From positions 32,599,041 through 32,663,040 of the forward strand of contig NC_083638.1 of the NCBI RefSeq assembly GCF_963576545.1: 64,000 bases of DNA. The letters run 5' to 3'. The stretch's first letter is position 1. Each line of letters begins with the position of its first letter. Of the stretch, positions 1-14,880 are shown piece by piece. A program made the position numbers and the translations under genes. Under the pieces are notes generated by a model. The model made no database searches and was not told the origin of the DNA. It saw only the letters and a program-made list of their open reading frames with translations. This DNA is from Limanda limanda (taxonomy: Eukaryota > Chordata > Actinopteri > Pleuronectiformes > Pleuronectidae).

Positions 1-417
1 ATGTGTACTGACAGCTCTCAATTTCTAGTTTGTATGTATGTGTCTGGGTCCATTGTTTAACTGCTGCACACACACTTTCCTGACAAAAAGCAGACATTAA
101 AGGTTGCCTCCTGGCCCAACATGCAGCAGTGTGATCAGCTGTGACATCTGGCTTTAACACTTTCCCCCTGTGGTTGTCGTGGAATCGAGCCTGCATCGGC
201 TTATAAAGCTGCTGAAAGAGGAACACCGCACCACCCACACCCACTGCTTTACCTGCCAGTCATATAACACACATGCTCACAGGTCCAAATGTCCATCGCC
301 TGGGGCTTCCATACCAACCACTGCATGGAACATCTGGAATACACAGTGAGGTATGGCAGAGGGAAATGTGCAGCCAAGTAGATTTCATGATCCAGTCATT
401 CATCAAAGAATGCTCAT

Positions 418-3741
<3,324 letters not shown>

Positions 3742-3749
3742 TGTGTGAG

Positions 3750-4903
3750 CAGTGTTGTGCAAGTTCACACCTCTCATGAACTAGTTCAAAGTTCAGTTCA
3801 TACAAGTAAAAATGAATAGTTCACGTTCATAGTTCACCATTTAAATTCTGAACGAGTTCATATTTCAGTTCATTTCATAGTTTTAAGGTGGAAAGTGAGA
3901 ATGAAAGACTTAACTTTTTTTTAAAGAACTGTATCCATCGCTACCCCTTGCCTTTACTGTCGGAATCTTTATCAGATAGTTTGTAAAAATCCCTCAGATA
4001 ATAATAAGGTGCATCGGCTGTAGTTGCTGAGTCTGCGTCTCTCCTTTCTCTTGCCATTTGTATATGAGACCGAGAGCTGTTGTGTTGCAGGTGTGGCCTG
4101 TCCCTTTAAGGAAAGTTTGTAGTGTGTGACATAGTTCACTTGGGTATTCTGGGAAAAGACGCTACAAGTGTGTGTATGCGAGTGTTGCTCCTGCTGTTTA
4201 TCCGAGAAATAAAGTGGCTGCATTCCAAGAACCGTCTCCTCCTCCTGATCCACGGAGTGGTCCGGATGGCTGGTTACTGGCAGACAGCGAGCCAAGATAA
4301 CCAGTGAGCTGAGCTCCCACTACGGCTCGGAGCCGAGACACGGGCCAGAGGAGAAGACACTTGGAATGCGTTGCTTGTTTGGTCTACGTGTGTTATGTGA
4401 ATCATGTGTAACGTAGTGGTGCGAAGTCGAGTTAGTTGGTTTAGGTTAGGCTACATCGCGGACATGCTACGGGCTCTGAGGAGCAAGCATTCGATTTAGA
4501 TAGCGTCTCTCCTGTTGAGAAAGTATTGAAATGTCCTGAGGGTCAGTGAACAGGTAGGGGTGGGGCACGTGACAGTTCTAGGCCAATGGCTGTAGGGTTT
4601 TGTGGGAGGGCAGGCTCTCATTGGCTGATGAGTTGGCGTGTCAAGGGTGAATGAGGAAGTAGAGTGAAGAATACAGTGATGGATGATAGGAGTGTCGAGT
4701 TACGATCAAGAAGTGTGTCGTGTTCGCTGGACTTTAATAAAGTTAAACACAAAGAGAGAAGTTTCCTGTCGTCTATAAGCGAGGACGCTGCAATATGAAC
4801 GTGTTCACCGTTCAAATTCATTAATTGTCATTGAGTTGCGTTCTCATAAAAGTGAGCGTTTTCAATGAACGCGTTCTTTTGCGTTCGTTCATGCACAACA
4901 CTG
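3750..4903. mobile_element. Non-autonomous hAT-type transposon, 1154 bp
   Basis: The ends are inverted copies beginning CAGTGTTGTGCA and finishing TGCACAACACTG. The element is flanked by a perfect 8-bp target duplication, TGTGTGAG, at 3742-3749 and 4904-4911. The CAGTG start with an 8-bp duplication is typical of the hAT superfamily. The subterminal regions are full of short GTTCA/TGAAC repeats in both orientations, as expected for transposase-binding ends. No transposase reading frame is visible, so it would depend on a partner element. Confidence 0.9.
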
Positions 4904-5520
4904 TGTGTGAGTTATCAAATAAAGAAAGGAATAAAAGGAAAACTGTTCTTTTCATTTTTGCCCAAATTTGACCTATGTCCAAGACATGTAATTTGTAGTC
5001 TACATTTAGTGCCCCTAGATTTGGGAATGGAGTTGTGCTGAATCACTTAAGGCTGTGTTTCAGCTGTATTGTCTCCTGAGATAGTCTAATTAAAGCAGTA
5101 AATACGATTTAAGTCGGGCAGAACAGACCTGGCCCTGAAGAGACCCAGTCCTGAATGAAATATTCACTGATTTGACTGTTTCTGCCTTTTTTCACAGAGC
5201 AAGAGGCTCTGTGGGGAAATGAGGCCTTAGTAGGTAGTACTTGAAATGTCAATAACTATACTATATACCAGGGGTCACCAACACAGTGCCCGCGGGCACC
5301 TGGTCGCCCGCAGGGGCCCGCGAGTCGCCCTCAAGGCCTGCTCTAAATTTAAAAAAAAAAAAATTAAAATAAAAAAAAAAAAATAATAATTAAATTTGAA
5401 ATGGACAGCCCCAGACAGCACCAGGGGCTCCGCCCCCAATCATTCGCTCAGAGAGACACAGTGAGATCAGAGCTTGTTCACGTGCAGCCGCCGGTCAGTG
5501 ACAAACAAGACACAGTGTTC

Positions 5521-5830
5521 AAAAACCAAGTTGAAAAGAAAGTACGATGAAGCCTATCTTGCTCTTGGGTTCATAGTGATGAAGGAGGTGATGAGGAGAC
5601 CAGTGTGTATTTTAGGTCTGAAAACTCTGGCAGCTGACAGTGTGAGACCCAACAAATTAAGTAGAAACTTAGAAACATTACACCCCAGTCACATGCATGC
5701 GTTCTTTTTGGTTGAGCTTTATCATCGTTCTAGCAAAGTGATTATAATTTAATTTATTTTTTATCTATTTTTGAAAAAGTACAGACTGATGGAGGGATGT
5801 AGTGATAAATGTCACCAAAATTACTTCAAT
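5521..5830 (+). pseudogene. hAT transposase N-terminal fragment (ZBED5-like), decayed
   Basis: The translation contains LKRKYDEAYLALGF, then PVCILGLKTLAADSVRPNKL and LETLHPSHMHAF. This matches the layout of ZBED5/SCAND3-like hAT transposases, which begin KRKYD-Y---GF, carry a BED-like zinc finger (C-x2-C then H-x-H), and continue to the RNase-H-like core. The first finger cysteine pair reads C-x2-G here, so the finger is broken, and no catalytic core follows. A closely related copy lies at 15198-15620, where the C-x2-C pair (CISC) is kept. Confidence 0.75.
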
Positions 5831-6069
5831 TAAGTTGAATTTAAGCAAAGTTGAAACAGATTAACAGAAATAAATGTTGCACGTATTAATATATCTGTTT
5901 CCTACCATCATTGTTGTGGAAATCTTTGTTAATAATTATTGTGAGGAATAATTAACATTAACGTGATCAGACAGTCTCTTCACATATATTATTATTATTA
6001 ATATTAAAAGGTGATCTGTGGAACTTTGTTATCCAGGACGCGAGTGTTGTTATAGTCAGTGGAGCAGCA

Positions 6070-6941
6070 GCAGTTTAAACTCTCTCTCCGCAAGATGCGG
6101 CGGGCCAGCTGGATGTCCGGCTCCCATCCACTGCAACCTCTGTGCCGGTCCCACTGGAGGCTGAAGCACCGCGCTGCGCCAAGGCTGACTCGCGCAGTGC
6201 AGCGATCGTTTCGGTGTCGAGTCTATTTTTGTTTGCGCTTGACGCGAGCGTATCACGCCAGGAAACACTCTTAAAAATGATTTTAAACGATATTGATGAC
6301 ATATTTTATATGATATAAATGATAGTATGCATCCCATAGTTTGTATTCCCCTTCTGTTGTCCTGGAGTTTTAATTTTACCAATAACATTATTAAATGCCC
6401 CCCTCTGCCCATCCATACAGACACACAAGCTGTCATAAAGATAAAAAGACAGGGGGGGGGGCTCCCCATTGGCTTGAGTGGAGAATACGTAATTTACCCT
6501 CGACACCCGACATTGAACGGAGCAAACAGCGGAGAAGTTCTTGAAGATGGATGTCATTAAATTGGGACGCTGTTGCAGTTAATGTTGGAGCAACAAGTGA
6601 CCATATGCTTTAATACTACTGGGTCAACGGGTGATATTATCAGCGCTGCCCGACGCTTCAGCGTCCGGTGTGAACCCGGCGTGCCTCGCTGGCCTCCTGC
6701 AGAGCCATGACAGCGGAGCTCTGGAAGCGCAGGTCGGTCTTCTCTCACCAGGCGCTGGAAGGGCAGCTTGCGGATCAGCAGCTCCGTAGATTTCTGGTAG
6801 TGACGGAACTCTCTCAGAGCCACGGTCCCGGGCCTGTAACGGTCCCGGTAGCGGTGAGGCTTCTTAACGCCGCCGGGGGCCCGGGCGCTCTTACGGCAGC
6901 CCTGGTCTCCAGCTGCTTCCTGGGGGCTTTGCCTCCGGTGT
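6070..6941 (-). pseudogene. Histone H3 pseudogene, frameshifted and split by an insertion
   Basis: On the minus strand, 6941 down to about 6680 encodes H3-like [10 protein letters not shown], then [19 protein letters not shown] and [21 protein letters not shown] deletion of about 20 bp follows (the region of IAQDFKT is missing), then [18 protein letters not shown] in another frame. The carboxy end, DIQLARRI followed by a frame-shifted GERV and stop, sits at about 6075-6120. H3 residues about 11-97 and the C-terminus are thus recognisable, but roughly 480 bp of foreign DNA separates them. The second half also has a 2-base insertion before GER. There is a short duplication after KPHRYR. It cannot make a histone. 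It lies entirely inside the 5269-7215 hAT element. Confidence 0.88.
6160..6667. mobile_element. Probable small DNA element inserted in the H3 pseudogene
   Basis: The DNA that separates the two H3 halves has GCTGAAGC-containing, GC-rich ends in inverted orientation (near 6161 on the + strand, near 6660 on the minus strand), with TTCACACCGGACGC close to the right end, a motif common at the ends of fish MITEs. I could not fix exact boundaries or a target duplication, so the limits are approximate. Confidence 0.4.
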
Positions 6942-7429
6942 ATTTAAGAGAGAGCGAATAAACTCGTGAAACAGAGAAGTACCGTCATGTAATCCACTGA
7001 TTTCAACAATGTAACTGTATTCTGAATACCATCTATTTAATTTGTAACTGTAACGAAATACAGTTACTCATAATTTGTATTCTAAATACGTAACGCCGTT
7101 ACATGTATTCCATTACTCCCCAACACTGCAGGACGTTTGTATCAAACAAGTAGCCCTTCGTACTACTCAGTACCTTTGAAGTAGCTCTCAGTCTCAAACA
7201 GGTTGGTGACCCCTGCTATATACTGTATTATTTAAAGGTTAACAAAAGTATTGATTGCAACTGATCAACAAACATGCTGTTTCTTTGAGATTTAATCAAA
7301 TCTTTATGAACTGAACATGGCTGTAATGTTTAGTTGCTGTCTGTTGTCTGTTACTGTTGTATAACCCGTTTAAAGCTTGAATTTATCTTGTTCAAAGTGT
7401 TTGCACATTGTGGCAATAGCATACAGACA

Positions 7430-8870
7430 ATGAAATTCTTGGGTCACAGGCTCCCTTGTAGCCATGCTCAAAAATATGCCACACAAGCAAAACATTTTCA
7501 AAAAAATTAAATACAAAAAATGTAATTAAATATATAAAATTAAAAAGATAAAACAACAAAAGTTTTGAAATAAAATGTACACCTGAAATAGAAATTATGA
7601 ACTAAAATAAAGTATCCTGCTGAGTAGAATGAATAATTTAATAACGGAGGTAATACTGATTGGGTCGTGCTAATATTGCAATGGGAAATTTAGAGGAATG
7701 ACAGACTTATGGCAGATTAGAAGAGTTTAACAGTATTATGGCCTGGGGGTGAAACTATCTCTGAGCCTGGTGCTGTCGGCCCGGATACTCCGGTACCGTC
7801 GGCCAGACAGCAGCAGGGAAAACAGTTTATGGCTGGGGTGAAAGGGGTCTTTGATAATCCTTTCGGCCTTCTTCCTACAACGCTGGGTGTAGAGGTCCTC
7901 CATCGATGGTAGCTGCGTCCTGGTGATGTGCTGACCAGTCTTCACCACCCTCTGTAGAGCCAGGACGGTGCAGCTGCCATACCATTCAAGCCAGTCAGGA
8001 TACTCTATGTATTGCATCTGTAAAAGCTGCAGAGAATTCTGGGGTCCATGTTTAGACTCCGCAGCCTGGGGAGGAAGAAGAGCTGTTGTCTGGCCATCTT
8101 TCTGCTAGAGTCTCGAGTCTGTGGTACGTCCAAGTCAGGTCATCACTGATCCCCGAGTAACCTGAAACTTCTGTCCTGTTGATGGAGAAGGGGGCGTGTT
8201 CTTCTCCCTGTCTCCTCCTGTAGTTGGAGGTTGTTGTCCTGGCACCAAGATGACAGGGCTCTGACCTCCTCTCTGAAGGCCACCTCATCAGTGTTAAGGC
8301 CTATGACAAGCTTGTCATCAGCAGATTTGATGATGGTGTTGCTGTCGGTGGCCACTCAGTCATGGGGGGCTCTGGTGTTGAAAGTCAGGGTGGAGGATGT
8401 AGTGCTGCCTATCCGCACAGCCTGGGGTCGCCCCGTCAGGAAGTTCAGGATCCAATCACAGAGGGCGATGTTGAGCCCAAGTTCTCTGAGCTTGAAGACG
8501 AGCTTCAGGGGCACGATGGTATTGAACGCTGAACTGTAGTCAATAAAACTATGTGTCCCTCTGGTCCAGGTGGGAGAGAGCAGTGGGTAGGGTAAGGAAG
8601 ATGGCATTGCAGTCGACCTATTTTGCCTGTATGCAAACTGAAGTGGGTCCAGTGAGTCAGGGAGGGAAGAGGTGATGAAGGTTTTGACTAACCACTCAAA
8701 GCTCTTCATGATGCGTTCACGCGAAAGGGTTTTGGGTTTCTTCCGAACAGGGACAATGATGGTCTCCTTGAAGCATGTCGGAACTACAGACTGAAGCAGT
8801 GACAAGTTGACAAGTTGTCCTGCTAATAGCACTCCGGAGCTCCTTCAAATCCCCTGAGCTGTAGGCGTCC
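7430..8870 (-). mobile_element. L2-like non-LTR retrotransposon fragment, reverse-transcriptase 3' part
   Basis: Minus-strand frames between 8835 and 7735 give reverse-transcriptase sequence: ETIIVPVRKKPKTL, SLDPLQFAYRQNRST, SFIDYSSAFNTIVP, LCDWILNFLTGRPQAVRIGS, then ADDKLVIG (the YADD catalytic box reads SADD) and, after frameshifts, the C-terminal RVVKTGQHITRTQLP and RRYRSIRADSTRLRDSF. This order and the FAYR-x2-RST and DYSSAFNTI boxes fit fish L2/CR1-clade LINEs. The 5' part with the endonuclease is absent (5' truncation), and several frameshifts and stops make it inactive. The stretch from about 7735 down to 7430 is probably its 3' UTR. Confidence 0.85.
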
Positions 8871-10656
8871 GTCCGTGCTGTGTTTACTCAGGTACAGCAG
8901 TGCATTGAGTTCAATGCTAGCATCAGCAAGCTAACATGCTCATCATGATAACTTTGACATGCTGTTGTTAAGAATGTAAGAAATATCTTGTTTATCTAAA
9001 ACTACATTCTGATGATTTGCATTGCTGAGCGGTGATTTTAATCCCATCTGGTGAACATATGTGGAAAACTTCCATCCCCATCTCAAATATAACTACAGCT
9101 GCAATTACCAACTGGTTATCAGTACATATGCAGATACAGACAAATGTCACTGCATTACATTGTTGCTTAGGAAAAGTGAATGATCTGATAGCATGTACTA
9201 AAGCATCATTTCAATGAGAATTTATGGATATAATGATACTGTTGGAAAGTGTAAGTCACAGTAATTTATTTGATATGTGCTTGTGTGTTATGTGTTATGT
9301 GAGTACAGATTCATGAATCTGATTAGTAACAAAGTAACTTTGCATAAATAAAGTCACTTGCCTTGGGTAATACTGATTGATGCATATTATTTAGGACCGC
9401 ATTCTCATTTTAAAATGTGAAAACTAGTGTTTTTCCTGAAAGAAAAGGTTTATTTGAAGTTAACTCACTCTTTTATTAGTAGAGCTAAATAAAGTCAACA
9501 CTGCCTTATTATTTGAGCGAATGCAAGAAACCCACAAGTAAAGCATCTCACAGCACCCTCCTTAGAGGGAACTCAAACTCAAATTTGAAGACCACAAATA
9601 ATACATCCCCACTCTTTTCTTGTGAAGCCTTGACTTATTAGAAAACAGTGGGGGGAATGATATTGCCCCAAATGCAGAATACAGGTCAGAAATAACTCTG
9701 GGAGTTTATTTCAATCTTCTTGAGGACACATGCTGATGCATGCATTTTAATGATGTTTGTCCCTACTCCTTCCATCTAATTTCCCTAACTCTGTGATTGG
9801 CCCAGATATCAGTGATATGAATATCATTATAATGGAATTGAACACAAAATTACAATCTAGGACAACTTCAGTGGATTTTAAACTGCACTGCAGCAAACTT
9901 TGTCTCAGCTCGTCTGTTTTTGTGTTTGTGTGTTTAACATTCAGACATAATTTTAACCTGAAAACATTTACACCTGGTATATGTGTCTCCAGTGTCCACA
10001 CTGAGATTTTTTTTAAATGTGATCCTTCTGTCAAGCTCATGTTACATTCTCCTCTTGTTGGTGAAGGTCCCACAAATGAAGATGTGAAGAAGATGTCAGC
10101 CATCCACAGAGCTAAAACTTTCAGTTTTCATGCTTTACAGATGCTGTAATCTTCACTCTATCGTCAGGTGTCCTGAATAAAGTTAGGACTGAGGAGAGGA
10201 CTGCTTCCTGTGTTTACTGGCAAATGGTTGCTAGCTGCCAAACTGCTATACCTCACTGGTTTGGAACAGTTGACATGGCCACATAGTTGCTGTATATGCA
10301 TTGGACAATGCAACTGCATGAAATGGGACTGGAGGTGATTTGGTCAATCAGATCACAACCTGTCAATGCATATTGGGTGCTTGGCATGTTTGATCTCCTG
10401 TGGTCAAGCTCTATCCAATTATATTCTGATAAACAAAATATGCCTGGCAGAAATGGGATATGTATGTCATGTGGATGATTAGGGACTGATTAAGGATTGA
10501 GTCCGAGTTTGAATCCCCACTTGGCTTTATGTGTCAGCAAAAAAACACAAACATTCACACTCACTTTCATACAAATACATTGGTCTGATCCATAAATGTA
10601 TGTTTATAGGTAGATTATTCAACCACAGTCCAATTAGAATATCCCAAACCAAATGT
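8871..10656. other. Intergenic stretch, no gene seen
   Basis: I see no recognisable exon. Near 8890-8960 are short repeats of the type GCTAACATGCTCA that occur widely in fish DNA. Two moderately long open frames at about 9747-10149 overlap on opposite strands without motifs, and are probably chance. Confidence 0.5.
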
Positions 10657-10661
10657 CACTC

Positions 10662-11137
10662 TGTGACGGCTCAGGCCGTTACTATGTTATTTTCCCTGTT
10701 CTCTGTGCCCCCTCCTTCCCTGTGTGAGTGTGTGTGCGTGGGCACGGTCTACAATCCTTGCACCTGGCGTGAGTTCCAGTCCTGGGCTCAACTACCTATC
10801 ACCCGCTCTACAAGAACCCCGGTCTTCTTTCCACTCATCAGCAGATTGTTTCAGTCACCACAGTGGTATACTCTCTTGGCTGCTTTGAACTACTCTAGTG
10901 TAAAAGTTTTGTTCGTATGCTTCTTGTGGAATCTCCTAACGTGAATTTTCCTCTGTGCCTCTGGATGGCCAGATCCAACCTGCCTGCCTTCGCTCCAGCT
11001 CACAGAGTCACAAGCTCAGCCTCAGCCAGCCACGGGCCTGTCATCTGCCTGCTACAGCTTTAAATTAAAAAGCTTTATCATTCAAAACCATTCCCTCCCT
11101 GTGTCTGTTTTCGGGTCAAGATAAGACAAATGTAACA
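10662..11137. mobile_element. Solo LTR, 476 bp, with 5-bp target duplication
   Basis: The unit starts TGTGACGGC and ends ATGTAACA, and is flanked by a perfect 5-bp duplication CACTC (10657-10661 and 11138-11142). TG...CA ends with a 5-bp duplication are the hallmark of LTR retroelements (Gypsy-like or ERV-like). An AATTAAAAAG poly(A)-like signal lies near the 3' end. No internal coding region or second LTR is adjacent, so this is a recombined solo LTR. Orientation is probably + from the TG start and poly(A) signal position. Confidence 0.8.
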
Positions 11138-11179
11138 CACTCCACGTGTATGTGTGTGTTTGTGTGACAAACTAGTAAA

Positions 11180-11378
11180 AGGGTTTTACATTGCAGGTCA
11201 CATTCACGCATTATCACACATTCAAACTGTGCTTCTATATTTAACACTTCCTTGTCACGCAACATTCACTTCAGAATCTTGCAGAAGGACACTTTGACAT
11301 GTGGCTGGGGATCAAACCACTGACCTTCTGAACAGTAGACGACCCATTCTCCTCACTCTGCCACAGCTGCTTCCCCTC
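11180..11378 (-). repeat. tRNA-derived SINE
   Basis: On the minus strand the head reads GTGGCAGAGTGAGG (A-box-like) and then GGTTTGATCCC (close to the B-box GGTTCGANTCC), with the spacing of a tRNA-type RNA polymerase III promoter. The body continues with a 'CCTTCTGCAAG' block found in other copies in this window (23797-23975, 57545-57740). Confidence 0.65.
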
Positions 11379-11709
11379 CGATCCTTCAGGAAGCAGCTGT
11401 ACCTCGGGCAGCTTTTAAAAAACATGCTTCATTCAGCCTCACTTCTATTATACAGTCCTTAACATATTCACTCTACTTTCTTCTGAAATAATTTATAATG
11501 TCACAATACCAGAAATGTGGTAGTACCCTCCAATATTATTGAAATTCCATGGGTGTCAATATCACAGCAGAAAAGGAAAAGAAATCTCCATACAGTCAGT
11601 ACTCAAGCAGTAATTCAAACGGACCAACAAGGTGTCAGACAAGTGCTGCATTACTGAACAGCGACTAGGGAGGTCACGATACCAAACATTTAGTACTCGA
11701 TGACACTCT

Positions 11710-11910
11710 GGAAAACGAGAAAATTGAACTGCTTTCGGAGACTAAGAAGAAAAAAAATGTCCATATTGTGACAGAGAAAATGGAGAAGACTTTCTCATAT
11801 AGAAAGCAAGAAGTTCTTCAAGGACAGCCCTTGGTGGCCGACTTCAAAAGCAGATAGCCAGCTCTGTTCACTCAGAACGAGGTACATGTCATGAGGTTTT
11901 ACATATGCCC
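11710..11910 (+). pseudogene. Exon-like fragment of a multicopy fish zinc-finger/SAM-type gene family
   Basis: The + strand reads VTEKMEKTFSYRKQEVLQ then GQPLVADFKSR followed by an in-frame stop (TAG where the family has Trp) and PALFTQNE. I recognise this as the middle part of a large, poorly characterised teleost family whose members start with C2H2-like fingers and have a SAM-type region downstream. The stop shows this copy is dead. The next exon of the same family lies at 12544-12636, so the two probably derive from one decayed gene copy. The family assignment is from memory and not verified by search. Confidence 0.5.
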
Positions 11911-12543
11911 CAAGACAGTGCGCACACGGAGTACAGAAAGATAATGCCAAATCAAATATAATAGTGTTGAACAGTTGTTTTTCTCCTCACTGACATTGAT
12001 ATAATATAGTGATCAAACAGATAGTAATTAATTCTTCATCCTTCGTAGGTTGTTTATTGTTGTAATTTTTGAATAAGGTGAGATGTTTTTCAGATCCATA
12101 AAGAGTTCATGCGCATATCAACTGTACCTCTGCTATCTACATTCTTTGCTGAGCTTGACCGGCACTCTTCACGCATGATGGAGATCTTTAGATGCAAAGG
12201 TGGGGCACTTGATCAAAACAATGAATCATGTTATTTATACTGATTACATAAGTTTCAGCAAAAGATTGTGAAGTAATTGGTAAAATCACATAATTAACTT
12301 TTCGGTCAGAATAAACAAACCATGTGCATGTGTACCTGCCTCATTTTGTGTCTGATTAGGTTGAGATTTTGTATAGATGTTGAGTATTTGCCTTTAGGGC
12401 TCCTGAGACCAAAGTATTGTCAACCACACAAATACCATGCTCAAAACTTGCAGATTGCTATTAAGCCTGCAGAATCGTTTTTTTCTTTAACTTCTGCCTA
12501 AAATTCATAATATAATCAGAATTTTTTCCCTTTTTTTCCTCAG

Positions 12544-12636
12544 GATGATGCAATACATACAAGACGAGCATGCATCCTGAAGTCCTTGTGCACCTACCTG
12601 AACGAAGACCATGAGAAACTTGTAAAGGAATATATG
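12544..12636 (+). pseudogene. Second exon of the same decayed zinc-finger/SAM-type family copy
   Basis: A clean 93-nt exon in phase 0: acceptor TTTTTTTCCTCAG before it and donor GTGAGT after it. It encodes DDAIHTRRACILKSL, then CTYLNEDHEKLVKEYM. Both splice sites are intact although the upstream exon (11710-11910) contains a stop. The peptide matches what I remember of the same teleost family, just before its C-terminal part. Confidence 0.55.
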
Positions 12637-13345
12637 GTGAGTTTCATACAGCAGGTGTTACAAAGTAGCCATAGACCAGTCTGAGAGAGCACATATTTCC
12701 TTACTTAATTACGTTTTAAAGGACCTAAGACAATATCATTAACCATTTTAATTTATATTGTACTGAGCCAGGCAGGTATCATTCATGCAGACTAATAAAT
12801 TAAAAAACACAAATGAACAGAACACAGCATTAAGATAAAGGAAGTCTTCATTGATCACCAGATGGGTTCAGTTCAAATCAAAAATGTATCCACGTATTAA
12901 TCTCTGTCCTAAAGGCATCACATTTTATTCAAGCAGCTCCTTTTGATCATATTGGCAATGGTTTGATAATCTAATGATTCTGCAGCTAACACCCTAACCA
13001 GTCTCTGGTTACTGTAGCAGCAGTAGTGTGTGTCTGTATTAGCAGCAGACCTGCAGCTGTGTTTGGGTATAGAAGTGCCTACAAAATACAATAATATATT
13101 ATTTTAAATAAACAGCTTTAATGCTGCATTGGACGATAATGGTTAGCTTTGTTTTATCTTAACGCAGTGCAAAATAAACTGCAGGTTGACATGGTTCTTA
13201 GGGAATGGCCGGACAGTTTTATGCAGTGTTCTTGATGTGGTTGATCCATATTCTCTCATAGCAGCTGAGGTCTGTAGCCCTTTTATAGTGATTGTTGGTC
13301 TCTGTCTTACTCTTTGCCTAGTTCTCAAATTAATGCCTTCAATCA

Positions 13346-13400
13346 ATCAATCAATCAATCAATCAAATTTTGTTTGTATAGCCCATATTCACTTCAGTGC
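13346..13400 (-). repeat. 3' tail of an L2-like LINE with (TGAT)n end
   Basis: On the minus strand GTGAATATGGGCTATACAAA runs into AAATTTTGATTGATTGATTG. The same tail sequence ends the LINE piece near 51430. Only the 3' end is identifiable. Confidence 0.7.
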
Positions 13401-14880
13401 TCACTGGGGTGTCCAACCTTAGATTTCACTTTGTACCAATTTTGTAATGTATGCATCTCTATTACTTCTGTACCTCATCCTCAAAAATTGTAAATGTTTG
13501 TGCCAGACATCGAGAGAAGAGAAAATACCGGAAGTCAGGTACATTACTGGTGGTGCACGTCAGGCGCAATGAAAAGGTATGGGAAAAACAGTTTCCATAT
13601 GCATGCGAAATATTGTTCAAAAATCAGTCTATTCATTTACCGCATAAATTGGAGTCCAAGTAGTTTATTTGTTTCTCTGTATTAGTGGGTTTTCAAACTT
13701 AGAAAGTCGTCCATCACACATGGCGAGCTAACACAGTGTTTTGTTTGGCTAGTTGTGCTTCTATAGCTTTAAAATTAGATACTCAATTACTTTTTTATTA
13801 GCATTGAACTGAAGAATAACGTTAAATCGTGTGATACGGGAACAAAAGATATGTGATAAATCAGCGGCTCCAGCAGAGAAGACGCGGCGTTTCTGAACAC
13901 CGGTACAGAGGAGCAGAGCTCCATTACGGTTACACTCTGCTTATTTAATCACGAAGGAACATTTGCTGGCAGAAATAGTGAGTAACTTTAGCGCAATGGG
14001 ACAGTGAGACTAGATAACGAGTCGATAAAAATACGAGATGAGCATGGCGGAGCACGTGACTCATTCATGCAAACACGTGAAACAGGACGTCCACAAACGC
14101 TGCGTTTCTTAGCAACATTGTGTTCTATATTCTGGAATTTGTCTGGATCTGTACAATGAAGTTTTTCAGTTGTTTGTCTTTCCAGCCTCTATGACCCAAT
14201 AGCAAAAAATAAAATAATGCATCGGAACACTTTTAATCAGAGGACATGGCACTAAAAATGTTGTCAACAAAACTAAAAATCAGCTCTTCTCTTTTTCTTT
14301 TCTGTTTTAATGGTGAATCAGATATAAATTATAATAACTATACAGGAACAGTTACTTGCCTGGTAAAATAAAATGTCTATGTAGTATGTTTAAGTATTTA
14401 TATTTTCTTCTGCTTTGCATCAGCTTCTCTGTCTCTCTCTTCCTCCCTTCTTCTATTTCCATTTCTCCCAATCTCCTTATTGCACTCACCCTTTTCTACC
14501 TCTGCATCTAGCTCTCGCCTGTGTGTGTTTATGTGCGCGTGTGGATGTGTTTTTGTAATTACTTATTGATAACTTCATGTTAACTGATCAATCTCTTTAA
14601 ATTTATTACAGACATTTATGAATGCCAAAGTGTGCTGTACTGTACTGTGACTGCTGTCCGACCACAAGAGCACCAACTGCAACTGTGTCTGCAGGTAAAG
14701 GGGGCCATCATAAAGTTTATTTTTTACTTGTGTAAGGGTCCAGCTAGAGTTTATTTATATATATCAAATTCCAGTGTGTTTTTTTGTTAGCTAGAGCAGC
14801 AGAAACCTTGGTCCATTTATAGGTAATTTAGACTGCAGGTCAATCGTCAAAATTTGATGTGTTTTTTTTGGGTGGGGCAA

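Larger units (their letters stand above)
5269..7215. mobile_element. hAT transposon, 1947 bp, carrying a transposase remnant and a histone H3 pseudogene
   Basis: The terminal inverted repeats are perfect over 14 bp (CAGGGGTCACCAAC / GTTGGTGACCCCTG). They are flanked by a perfect 8-bp target duplication, CTATATAC, at 5261-5268 and 7216-7223. Inside lie a BED-type transposase N-terminus (about 5521-5830), an antisense broken histone H3 copy (6070-6941), and near 7000-7128 a sequence ending CCCCAACACTG that looks like the terminus of another fish DNA transposon. The intact duplication shows that the element with its current cargo is one insertion unit, or that later insertions landed inside it. 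Confidence 0.9.

Noticed and set aside
6707..6961. 84-residue + strand frame
   Set aside because: Shadow of the antisense histone H3 pseudogene.
9747..10149. Overlapping frames of 118 and 130 residues on both strands
   Set aside because: Mutual shadows without known motifs or good start context.
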